Origin: Polaromonas sp. UBA5171
Lineage (GTDB): Bacteria; Pseudomonadota; Gammaproteobacteria; Burkholderiales; Burkholderiaceae_C
Direction: 5' to 3'
Assembly (NCBI GenBank): GCA_002413395.1
Contig: DHWX01000122.1
Location: 1 to 43,163 of the forward strand
DNA length: 43,163 bases
In this document: piece after piece, positions 1-6,953 of the stretch
Layout: every line of letters begins with the position of its first letter
How positions within the stretch are numbered: position 1 is the first letter of the stretch
Translations under genes and position numbers: made by a program
Notes under the pieces: model-generated
Told to the model about the DNA's origin: nothing
Database searches by the model: none
Seen by the model: only the letters and a program-made list of their open reading frames with translations

Positions 1-141
1 ACCCTCCCATAACGTTTGGGCGCCTGCCCAGGTTGGCAAATTTGGTGAATCAATCTGCGTTTCCTTAGTCTCACATCAACAGCTATGAATAACATCGTTG
101 CTGATGCAATTTCTGCCCCGGTTCCCGGCCGATTGCAGGCA

Positions 142-798
142 TCAGCTCAGGTGCTTGCCCACAATCCCGGCCAGCTCAAACATCGTCACCTGCGGCTTGC
201 CAAATACCGCCAGCAGCTTGGCGTCGGCATTGATGGCGCGCCGGTTGACGGCATCCTGCAGGCCCTCGGCCTTGATGTAGTCCCACAGCTTTTTGATGAC
301 CTGGGTGCGCGCCACCGGCTCGGCGCCAATCACTGCAGCCAGCGCGTCGCTAGGCTTGAGCCCGGCGCCAGGCTTGGCCACACGGGCGACCTTGGGCTTG
401 GCAGCCTTCGCAGCCACTTTTTTCGCAGCAACCTTTTTAGCGGCGGGAGCCCCGGCAGCTTTGACGGCCACGGTTTTGCCAAATGGCGTCTTGACGGTGC
501 CCGTTTTGGCGGCAGCCGGTTTGCGCGGCGGGAATTTGGACGGCGCAAACTCAAAGTTCACCTTGCCGGCTTCCTTGTCCCAGGCCAGCATGGCCTTGAA
601 GGGGCGGCGCGTGCGCATGGAGACGAACTTGTCGAGCAGATCGGTCTTGCCGCTGGCTAACAGCTTGCTCATCTGCTCGCGCTCAATCGGCTGCTGCAAG
701 ATGACCTGGCCGGTCTTGAAGTCGCAGTTGGGCGTGGGTTGGGCCAGTGTGGGCACTGACTTTTCGCAGATGTAGTTCTTGCCGAGTTCAAACACACC
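142..798 (-). CDS. topB: TopB C-terminal part: zinc-finger remainder, Lys/Ala-rich linker and SWIB domain (out of frame with the N-terminal part)
   Basis: This is the 3' part of the topoisomerase III gene, shifted one frame from the 764-residue N-terminal reading frame. It resumes at GVFELGKNY, completing the zinc finger that begins CPKCGS in the other frame. After the finger comes a short conserved stretch (residues like NCDFKTGQ and QQPIERE), then a lysine/alanine-rich linker with repeats such as KKVAAKKVAAKAAK, then a SWIB/MDM2-like domain of about 75 residues (from LKPSDAL to GKHLS). SWIB-fused topoisomerases are known in proteobacteria and chlamydiae. It has no start signal of its own, so it is probably not translated separately unless the shift is a sequencing error or is bypassed. 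Rejoined with the upstream part, the protein would be about 979 residues, normal for a SWIB-bearing TopB. Confidence 0.8.
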   Translation of the reverse strand, partial: GVFELGKNYICEKSVPTLAQPTPNCDFKTGQVILQQPIEREQMSKLLASGKTDLLDKFVSMRTRRPFKAMLAWDKEAGKVNFEFAPSKFPPRKPAAAKTGTVKTPFGKTVAVKAAGAPAAKKVAAKKVAAKAAKPKVARVAKPGAGLKPSDALAAVIGAEPVARTQVIKKLWDYIKAEGLQDAVNRRAINADAKLLAVFGKPQVTMFELAGIVGKHLS

Positions 799-3082
799 AA
801 CTGCCGCACTTGGGGCAGGTGCCCAGCGACTGCTGGCCGCTGAAATCCACAATCTCGCCGGTCTCGGCGTTTTTGTCGTCGCCAAAATCAAATTCCAGCT
901 TGTAGTTTTTTGTTTCCTCATCAAACTTGATCACCATCTCGGCGGTAAAGGGCCAGCCCGCCTTCGAGCGAAAGCCCTCCAGCGGACCGATTTTTTTGTC
1001 ACGCAAAAATTGCTCGACTTCGGCCGTTTCAAAGGTGCGGCCTGCGGGGGTTTTGCCAAAGCTGAAGCCGCAGCCGTCCTCGCCGTTTTTGCCGGTGCAG
1101 GTGTAGCGCCGGTAGTTTTCCTTGATGACGCCACCGCAGTTGGGGCAGGGGGTTTGCAGCGTCGCGTAGTCACCGGGAATGGTGTCCTTGTCGTAGCCCT
1201 TGGCCTTGTTGACGAGGCGCTCCGTCATGGTCGCGATGTCGGCCATGAAGGATTCACGGCTCAGCTGGCCGTGTTCCATTTGCGCCAGCTTGTGCTCCCA
1301 CTCGCCCGTCAGCTCGGCCTTGGAGAGCTCCTCCACACCCAGGCCGCGCAGCAGCGTCATGAGCTGGAAGGCCTTGGCGGTCGGGATCAGCTCGCGGCCT
1401 TCGCGCAGCATGTACTTCTCGGCGATCAGGCCCTCGATGGTGGCGGCGCGGGTGGCCGGCGTGCCCAGGCCTTTTTCCTGCATGGCTTCACGCAGCTCGT
1501 CGTCGTCAATGGTTTTGCCCGCGCCTTCCATGGCGCCCAGCAAGGTGGCCTCGGTATAGCGGGCCGGGGGCCGGGTCTTCAGGCCTTTGGCGTCCACCGC
1601 TTCGGCCGCTACCCGCTCGCCGGGTTTGACCGGCACCAGGCTTTGCCCCTTGTCGCCTTCCTTGGCGTCAGCCACTTCTTCGGCCGCTTCCTTGCCGTAG
1701 ATCGCCAGCCAGCCGGGCTTGACCAGCACCTTGCCTTCGGTCTTGAAGCTGTGGCCGACCGACAACGAAATGCGCGTCGTCACCAGGTATTCGGCGCTCG
1801 GGAAAAACACCGCCATGAAGCGGCGCACCACCAGGTCATAAATTTTTTGCTCCGCCTCGGACAAACCGCTGGGAGCCTGCAGCGTGGGGATGATGGCAAA
1901 GTGATCGCTCACCTTGGCGTTGTCAAAAATGCGCTTGCTGGGCCTGATGTAATCGCCCTTGAGCGCTGTTGCCGCATGCGGCGCCAAGTGCTTCATGCCG
2001 CTGTTGGCGAGCATTTCAAAGGTCTGCCTGACCACCGGAACGTAGTCTTCGGGCAGCGCGCGTGAATCGGTACGCGGGTAGGTCAGCGCCTTGTGGCGCT
2101 CGTACAGGCTCTGCGCAATCGACAGCGTGGTCTTCGCGGAAAAGCCGAACTTGCCGTTGGCCTCGCGCTGCAAGGAGGTCAGGTCAAACAGCAGCCCCGC
2201 CGCCTGCGTGGTGGGTTTGGATTCTTCGGTCACCGTGGCGGTCTTGCCGCGCACGGCGTCGGCAATCGCCCGCGCCTCACGCTCGGACCAGACGCGGTCG
2301 GCCCTCAACTCGGCATCGGCATTGTCCGCATTGGCAGTGGACTTTTTCCACTTCGGGTCAAACCACTTGGCGTTGTATTCACCGGCTTCGGCCAGAAACG
2401 TGGCGTGAACTTCCCAGTAATCGCGGCTGACGAACTTGCGGATTTTTTCTTCACGCTCCACCACCACCGACAGCGTTGGCGTCTGCACGCGGCCCACGGT
2501 GGTTAAAAAGAAACCGCCGTCACGCGAGTTGAAGGCCGTCATGGCCCGCGTACCGTTGATGCCGACCAGCCAGTCGGCCTCCGAGCGGCAGCGCGCCGCG
2601 TCGGCCAGCGGCCGCATCTGCGCATCGGTGCGCAGCGAGGCAAAGCCGTCGCGAATCGCGGCAGGCGTCATGGACTGCAGCCACAGCCGCTTGACCGGGT
2701 GGGTGCTTTTGGCGTACTGCTGGATCAGCCGAAAGATCAGCTCCCCCTCGCGGCCGGCGTCGCAGGCGTTGACGATGGCGCCCACGTCCTTGCGCTTGGC
2801 GAGCTTGACGATGGCGTTGAGCCGGGTCTTGGTCTTGTCGATCGGCTTCAAGTCAAAGTAAGGCGGAATCACCGGCAGGTGGGCAAAGCTCCACTTGCCG
2901 CGCTTCACGTCAAACTCCTCGGGCGCCTGGATCTCCAGCAGGTGGCCGACCGCCGAGGTGACCAGCCAGTCGTCGCTTTCAAAGTACTCGTCGTGCTTTT
3001 CAAACTTGCCCGCAGTGGGCGTGATGGCACGCACAATGTCTTGTGCCACCGAGGGTTTTTCTGCAATGACCAGAGTTTTCAT
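788..3082 (-). CDS. topB: DNA topoisomerase III, N-terminal and catalytic part (frameshifted)
   Basis: Type IA topoisomerase, which relaxes and decatenates DNA by single-strand passage. The sequence opens with a Toprim domain (MKTLVIAEKPSVAQD; acidic motif DAGREGEL near residues 108-115). The catalytic tyrosine is Tyr335 in the TYPRTDS motif. After the core comes a topoisomerase zinc finger (CPNCGG ... CGFSF) and the start of a second (CPKCGS). The frame then ends at WCV and a stop at 788-790. The next frame continues the same protein, so one extra base near 799 breaks the gene. ATG at 3082 opens directly on the conserved Toprim motif. The gene is divergent from the SET methyltransferase. Identity is secure. 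Whether the shift is real or an assembly error cannot be told from the sequence alone. Confidence 0.93.
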   Translation of the reverse strand: MKTLVIAEKPSVAQDIVRAITPTAGKFEKHDEYFESDDWLVTSAVGHLLEIQAPEEFDVKRGKWSFAHLPVIPPYFDLKPIDKTKTRLNAIVKLAKRKDVGAIVNACDAGREGELIFRLIQQYAKSTHPVKRLWLQSMTPAAIRDGFASLRTDAQMRPLADAARCRSEADWLVGINGTRAMTAFNSRDGGFFLTTVGRVQTPTLSVVVEREEKIRKFVSRDYWEVHATFLAEAGEYNAKWFDPKWKKSTANADNADAELRADRVWSEREARAIADAVRGKTATVTEESKPTTQAAGLLFDLTSLQREANGKFGFSAKTTLSIAQSLYERHKALTYPRTDSRALPEDYVPVVRQTFEMLANSGMKHLAPHAATALKGDYIRPSKRIFDNAKVSDHFAIIPTLQAPSGLSEAEQKIYDLVVRRFMAVFFPSAEYLVTTRISLSVGHSFKTEGKVLVKPGWLAIYGKEAAEEVADAKEGDKGQSLVPVKPGERVAAEAVDAKGLKTRPPARYTEATLLGAMEGAGKTIDDDELREAMQEKGLGTPATRAATIEGLIAEKYMLREGRELIPTAKAFQLMTLLRGLGVEELSKAELTGEWEHKLAQMEHGQLSRESFMADIATMTERLVNKAKGYDKDTIPGDYATLQTPCPNCGGVIKENYRRYTCTGKNGEDGCGFSFGKTPAGRTFETAEVEQFLRDKKIGPLEGFRSKAGWPFTAEMVIKFDEETKNYKLEFDFGDDKNAETGEIVDFSGQQSLGTCPKCGSWCV

Positions 3083-3111
3083 AAGTACTTCTTCAAATTT
3101 ATTACTTCTGC

Positions 3112-3126
3112 GGGAAAAATTTTCCC
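3112..3126. promoter_or_regulatory. 15-bp perfect palindrome in the topB/SET divergent region
   Basis: The sequence GGGAAAAATTTTCCC is a perfect inverted repeat with a single central base. It lies about 30 bp upstream of the topB ATG and about 110 bp upstream of the SET-domain gene. It could be an operator shared by the divergent genes. No regulator is known to me for it, so the role is inference. Confidence 0.35.
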
Positions 3127-3215
3127 ACTTTCCGTAGCGATGACTTTTTTCATCTTGCCCGTCAAAAAAAGCTTCTACAGCGGCGCCTCAAGCGCCTCAC
3201 TACAATACGACTTCT

Positions 3216-3261
3216 CGCGCGCATGCGCTCGCGGGTGTGCACGCACACGCGCACATGCATG
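3216..3261. repeat. Alternating purine-pyrimidine tract (possible Z-DNA)
   Basis: Two runs of strictly alternating pyrimidine and purine (3216-3228 and 3235-3261, the second 27 nt long) are separated by six bases. The second run covers the first codons of the SET gene and explains its His-Ala-His-Ala N-terminus. Such tracts can adopt left-handed DNA under negative supercoiling. That role is inference. Confidence 0.5.
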
Positions 3262-3869
3262 AATTAACCATACCAAAAAAATACGTCGTGTCAAAAATCC
3301 AGGCCTCCGCACCCCCTTCCCCGTCTGCAAAGTCCGCTCAGCGGGCAAGGAGCAGCGACAGCCGCCGCATTCAAACCCGACTCTCGGGCGTGCATGGCAA
3401 GGGCGTATATGCCCTGCAGGACATGGCCGAGGGCGAGACGCTGATTGAATACGTGGGCGAGGTCATCAACTGGAAAGAGGCGCTGCGCCGCCACCCGCAC
3501 GACCCGACCGATCCCAACCACACGTTTTACTTTCACATCGACGAAGACCATGTGATCGATGCCAAGCATGGTGGCAACTCCTCGCGCTGGATCAACCACA
3601 GCTGCAAACCCAACTGCGAGGCCGACGAAGAGGGCGGGCGCGTGTTCATCAAGGCGCTGCGCAACATCCTGGCGGGTGAAGAGCTGTTTTACGACTACGG
3701 CCTGATCATTGACGCCAAGTACACCAAGAAGCTGTTGGCCGAATACCCCTGCTGGTGCGGCGCCAAAAGCTGCCGGGGCACCCTGCTGGCACCCAAGGAC
3801 AAAGATAAAAAGAAATCCGAAAAGAAGCCTGAAAAGAAAGTCGGCAAGAAAAAGAGCAAGAAGGGCTGA
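3237..3869 (+). CDS. SET domain protein-lysine methyltransferase
   Basis: Predicted S-adenosylmethionine-dependent lysine methyltransferase of 210 residues. The SET core runs from about residue 43 to 160, with GVHGKGVYA (51-59), the knot motif NHSC (120-123) and the catalytic tyrosine region YDYG (152-155). A post-SET cysteine cluster follows (PCWCGAKSC, 171-179), of the kind that binds zinc next to the active site. The last 25 residues are almost all lysine, aspartate and glutamate (KDKDKKKSEKKPEKK), a low-complexity basic tail. The exact start is uncertain: the ATG at 3237 encodes an odd His-Ala run, no good ribosome site is visible, and ATG 3255 or GTG 3288 are alternatives. It is divergent from topB. 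The substrate is unknown. Bacterial SET proteins of this size can modify DNA-binding proteins. Confidence 0.85.
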   Translation: MHAHAHMHELTIPKKYVVSKIQASAPPSPSAKSAQRARSSDSRRIQTRLSGVHGKGVYALQDMAEGETLIEYVGEVINWKEALRRHPHDPTDPNHTFYFHIDEDHVIDAKHGGNSSRWINHSCKPNCEADEEGGRVFIKALRNILAGEELFYDYGLIIDAKYTKKLLAEYPCWCGAKSCRGTLLAPKDKDKKKSEKKPEKKVGKKKSKKG

Positions 3870-3903
3870 GCCAGGAATTTGCCGTGGCCCTTTGCGAACG
3901 CTC

Positions 3904-4818
3904 GTGATCTCTTCATTGACCGACCCCATTCGCTGGCCTGCCGAGGCTATTTGGGAGGCCTTGGCACCCGCCTTGCCGGGTTTCACGGTCGAGATACTGC
4001 CCGAGATCGATTCGAGCAACACCGAGCTGATGCGGCGCTTCAGGGGCAACGCCAGCACGCCGTCCCGGCCCGAGCCGGTGCTGCTGGTGGCCGAGCAGCA
4101 AAGCGCCGGGCGCGGGCGCCTGGGCCGCAGCTGGCACGGCCGGCGCGGCGACAGCCTGACATTTTCACTGGGCCTTCCTTTGCAGCCGGCCGACTGGTCG
4201 GGTCTGTCGCTGGTGGTCGGCATCAGCCTGGCCGAGAGCCTTGATCCGAAACCAGGCAGCCACTCCGGTCGTGTCAGAATTGGCCTGAAATGGCCGAATG
4301 ACCTGTGGCTTTGCGGCCAGGATGGCAAGGAGGGAGATGAGCGCAAACTGGGCGGCATTCTGGTTGAAACGGCCAGTTGGAAAGGCCTTCGCTATGTGGT
4401 CATCGGGATCGGCATCAATATCCAAACCGTGCAACTCAGCTCTGCAACCACGGTAATGGCAGCCATGCCTGCGATTCCGCCGGGCAACCTGCAGGATTTG
4501 CTTCCCGGTATTGATGCTCCTGCGACGCTGCTGCGCGTGGTGCCACCGCTGGTGCAGGCGGTGCAGGCCTTCGAGCAATTCGGCTTTGCGCCGTTTCAGG
4601 CGCGCTTTGCCGCGCGCGACGTGCTCTCCAACCGGACCGTGCAGCTCTCGGACGGCAGCCAGGGCACGGCGCACGGGGCAGGTGAAAACGGTGCCTTGCT
4701 GGTGCATACTGCGGCTGGCATGAAAGAAATTACCAGCTCGGAAGTCAGTGTGCGGCCGGTTTGCCGATCAATTGCCGCGGCGCCTGCCAGCAAACCCGAA
4801 GGCGCACCTCCATGCTGA
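3904..4818 (+). CDS. birA: Biotin--[acetyl-CoA-carboxylase] ligase
   Basis: Biotin protein ligase of 304 residues, which makes biotinyl-AMP and transfers biotin to the carrier protein of acetyl-CoA carboxylase. The biotin/ATP-binding motif GRGRLGRSWHG lies at residues 69-79, KWPNDLW at 129-135 and KLGGILVE at 148-155, in the usual order. There is no N-terminal helix-turn-helix, so this is the monofunctional type that does not repress the biotin operon. The GTG start at 3904 is chosen because conserved sequence begins soon after it. The open frame extends upstream, but that stretch overlaps the SET gene and is only a shadow. The stop overlaps the start of the next gene by seven bases, suggesting co-transcription. 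Confidence 0.92.
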   Translation: MISSLTDPIRWPAEAIWEALAPALPGFTVEILPEIDSSNTELMRRFRGNASTPSRPEPVLLVAEQQSAGRGRLGRSWHGRRGDSLTFSLGLPLQPADWSGLSLVVGISLAESLDPKPGSHSGRVRIGLKWPNDLWLCGQDGKEGDERKLGGILVETASWKGLRYVVIGIGINIQTVQLSSATTVMAAMPAIPPGNLQDLLPGIDAPATLLRVVPPLVQAVQAFEQFGFAPFQARFAARDVLSNRTVQLSDGSQGTAHGAGENGALLVHTAAGMKEITSSEVSVRPVCRSIAAAPASKPEGAPPC

Positions 4819-5486
4819 GGCTGCTGGTGCTGGTGCTGCTACTGGCCAATACCGGCTACTTTGCCTGGACGCATGGCCTGCTGGTCGACTACGGTTTTGC
4901 CCCTGCCATCCAGTCAGAGCCGCAGCGCCTGGCGCAACAAATCCGGCCAGAGGTCATGCGCCTGATTCCCGCCGGCGAGGCACGCCAGTTTGATAATGGA
5001 CCGCCTGCCGCCCCGGCAGTGGTCAGCACCACCACAACGCAATGTCTGCAGGCGGGCCTCTTCACCGAGAGCCAGGCCAGCGTACTGCGCCGCCGTTTGG
5101 AGAACAGCCTGCCCGCAGGCAGTTGGTCGCTTGAAAACACTGTAGAACCGGGCCGCTGGATTGTCTATATGGGCAAATACGCCAATGAAGAAGCGCTCGC
5201 CAAAAAACGCAGCGAACTGCGCCAGTTGGGTCTGTTGGTTGAGCCGCTGATCAGTCAGGCGCTTGGCCCCGGGCTTTCACTGGGCCACTTCAGCGCGCAG
5301 CGTGATGCCGAGCGCGAGCTAGCCAAAGTCGTCCAGCGCGGCGTGCGCACCGCCAGGGTGGTACTGGAGCAGCCCGAAGCGCGCGGCCAATTGCTCAAGT
5401 TGTTCGCGGTCGATGCATCACTCAAGGGACAGCTTGACGCACTCAAGCCGCAGCTTGAAGGCAAGGCGCTGCAGGTGTGCCGATAA
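4812..5486 (+). CDS. Membrane-anchored SPOR-like protein
   Basis: Small protein of 224 residues with an N-terminal hydrophobic segment (MLRLLVLVLLLANTGYFAW) that should act as an inner-membrane anchor. A proline/alanine-rich stretch follows, then a region around residues 75-150 that resembles a SPOR-type fold (CLQAGLF, then a WIVYMGKY strand after a variable helix). SPOR domains bind denuded peptidoglycan at division sites. The match is by overall pattern and is not certain. The ATG at 4812 lies inside the last codons of birA, so the two genes are translationally coupled. The last third is helical and uncharacterised. Many betaproteobacteria carry a similar unnamed gene after birA. Confidence 0.7.
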   Translation: MLRLLVLVLLLANTGYFAWTHGLLVDYGFAPAIQSEPQRLAQQIRPEVMRLIPAGEARQFDNGPPAAPAVVSTTTTQCLQAGLFTESQASVLRRRLENSLPAGSWSLENTVEPGRWIVYMGKYANEEALAKKRSELRQLGLLVEPLISQALGPGLSLGHFSAQRDAERELAKVVQRGVRTARVVLEQPEARGQLLKLFAVDASLKGQLDALKPQLEGKALQVCR

Positions 5487-5610
5487 TGCCGGTCCACAAA
5501 GTCAGATTGCGCCACAGTGGCTTTGGAAAAAGCTGGAAGATTATCCGTGCGCATCGGCGGGCACGGCGCGGTGCGCGGCCAGTGGCTGGTCCGATACCGG
5601 GTTCTTTATG

Positions 5611-5665
5611 GTCGGCAACAGACACCGCGTCAGCACTGCCAGCACCTGCTGTTGCCTATGCCGAC
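5611..5665. repeat. Imperfect inverted repeat between convergent genes
   Basis: GGCAACAG (5614-5621) pairs with CTGTTGCC (5649-5656). Flanking GTCGG (5611-5615) can also pair with CCGAC (5661-5665) if six bases bulge out. It sits in the 279-bp gap between the SPOR-like gene and the end of the nos operon, so it may help transcript termination. No T-run follows, so an intrinsic terminator is not well supported. Otherwise the gap 5487-5765 holds no gene I can support; a 33-codon frame at 5679-5780 overlaps the convergent gene. Confidence 0.35.
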
Positions 5666-5765
5666 AGGATAGTGTCTCATGCCTGATTTACACCCGAGTG
5701 TCATGCAGCGTGCCGCCGCTTTGGGTCGACATCTCGGGTTTGACTTCCGTATAGCGCAGCAAAAC

Positions 5766-6128
5766 CTACTTGCGTTGTGACTGCAGTATTGGATCGTCGA
5801 TGAGCGCCATGATCACACTGTGAACGTTGTCCCAGAGATCGCGGCCGGGGTGGGTCAACGGATCGGGCAGCAGCTGACCTTCGCCGTTGTGTAAGTGGTT
5901 TGGGAAGGTGGCGAGTTGCGGATGCAGGGGCGCCGTGTCGATGCGCAGTTCGCTATCACCCCAACGCCAACCGATGGAATATTCCTCTGCACTGGCGATC
6001 CGGAGTTCGATGACGACGCCGTTGTTCAGGCGCACCAGCAGCGCATCCTGGCAAAGCTCGGTGGGTTCCGTTATTGCTTCGGCGAATTGAACGTCGATGG
6101 CTTCCTTGAGGGCGTTGTGTACCATCAT
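5766..6128 (-). CDS. TumE/DUF6516-like small protein, possible toxin, at the tail of the nos operon
   Basis: Protein of 120 residues with no signal peptide. Its central segment (RIDTAPLHP at 62-70, TFPNHLHNG at 74-82) resembles the histidine-rich core of DUF6516 proteins, which NCBI names TumE-family toxins and whose usual pattern is roughly R-x-D-N-A-P-H-H-P ... T-F-P-H-H. Here one of the histidines and the asparagine are changed (DTAPLHP). The ATG at 6128 overlaps the stop of the upstream 90-residue gene as ATGA, the arrangement typical of toxin-antitoxin pairs. The family call rests on memory of the motif and needs a profile search. A nos-specific accessory function is an alternative. Confidence 0.6.
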   Translation of the reverse strand: MMVHNALKEAIDVQFAEAITEPTELCQDALLVRLNNGVVIELRIASAEEYSIGWRWGDSELRIDTAPLHPQLATFPNHLHNGEGQLLPDPLTHPGRDLWDNVHSVIMALIDDPILQSQRK

Positions 6129-6397
6129 TGGCCTCCCAGTTCCACCATGACAACTTTCAACTGGTTGCGTACCGTTTCCTGCGTCTTTGAGAGAATACGG
6201 GCTCCGAGGTAATGGTCGTAACCAGGGTGTTCAGCGACGGCGCCGCTGCAAACAAGCGCCAGCAAAGCCTCTTCGCTGTCGGCATCATGTTGTTGCAGCA
6301 AACGCTTACGGTTCTCGCGCAGTTCGAATGCGATGCGGCTCAATTGTTCCAACTGCTGCGCCGCCTCAAACGGTATTTTTTCAAAAAAGTTGCTCAC
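6125..6397 (-). CDS. Small helical protein, putative partner/antitoxin of the TumE-like protein
   Basis: Predicted 90-residue, largely helical, charged protein with no recognised DNA-binding motif. The GTG start at 6397 has AAAGGA about six bases upstream, right over the nosL stop codon, and conserved-looking sequence begins at once (SNFFEKIPFEA). The conspicuous segment is AEHPGYDHYLGARILSKTQE near residues 55-74. The gap to nosL is only 10 bp and the overlap with the next gene is ATGA, so all three are probably on one transcript. Function is unknown. Position in front of a TumE-like gene suggests an antitoxin. Confidence 0.6.
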   Translation of the reverse strand: MSNFFEKIPFEAAQQLEQLSRIAFELRENRKRLLQQHDADSEEALLALVCSGAVAEHPGYDHYLGARILSKTQETVRNQLKVVMVELGGQ

Positions 6398-6407
6398 GAA
6401 ATTCCTT

Positions 6408-6953
6408 TTACATTTTTTGATCTTTGAGAACTCCGCCGTCGAGGATGACCATGGCGGGGGTGATCTGGTCGAATCGATAGACCTTGCCGCCTTCCTTGGC
6501 GGCGAATTTGCCGGCGTCGGCCTCGCTGGCAAATGACGCCAGCGTTGGCCCCATGGAGCCGAGGCGTTTGGAGCCGGCGACGTAGAAGGCGGTCTTGGCA
6601 TCAATCCAGTGGCCCGCCGGATTGTTCCAGTCGGCTTGCGCCATATCCTGCACAAAGACGGCGCGCACGCGCTGTTGCTGCTCGGGCTTCAGGTAGATCG
6701 AGAACATCTCGACCGTGTCACAAAAAAAGTCAGGCTCACCATGGTCGTACTGCATCTGCGCCTTCGGTCCGGGATAGTCCATCAGCGTCATGCCGTCGAG
6801 GCTGCAGCTGGTGTCGCGGGTGATCTCGATCGGTTGGACAGAAGCCGGTTCGCTCTTGCTGCAGCCGCCGAGGACAGCCGCCCCGGTGAATGCCAAGGCA
6901 ATGGTGAATGCGGTAACGGTAGCACGCAGTTTTTGGGTGTGACATGTTTTCAT
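6408..6953 (-). CDS. nosL: NosL copper chaperone lipoprotein
   Basis: Outer-face lipoprotein of 181 residues that delivers Cu(I) for assembly of the NosZ copper centres. A signal peptide ends in the lipobox LGGC with the lipidated cysteine at 31. The mature part has the family pattern of a cysteine near the start (TSCSLDGMTLMDYPGPKAQ), a conserved acidic stretch with a second cysteine (EPDFFCDTVEMF), and Met/His residues suited to copper binding. It overlaps the nosY stop by ATGA. It is the last recognised nos gene before two small genes of unknown role. Confidence 0.92.
   Translation of the reverse strand: MKTCHTQKLRATVTAFTIALAFTGAAVLGGCSKSEPASVQPIEITRDTSCSLDGMTLMDYPGPKAQMQYDHGEPDFFCDTVEMFSIYLKPEQQQRVRAVFVQDMAQADWNNPAGHWIDAKTAFYVAGSKRLGSMGPTLASFASEADAGKFAAKEGGKVYRFDQITPAMVILDGGVLKDQKM

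Noticed and set aside
17..30. Hairpin TGGGC-GCCT-GCCCA downstream of topB as terminator
   Set aside because: Five pairs only and no T-run on the topB strand.
779..2065. Long plus-strand open frame of 428 codons
   Set aside because: It lies antisense to topB, whose protein is unmistakable; the translation is low-complexity and unlike any family I know.
3709..3903. Upstream extension of the birA frame
   Set aside because: It runs through the end of the SET gene in another frame and is only a shadow.
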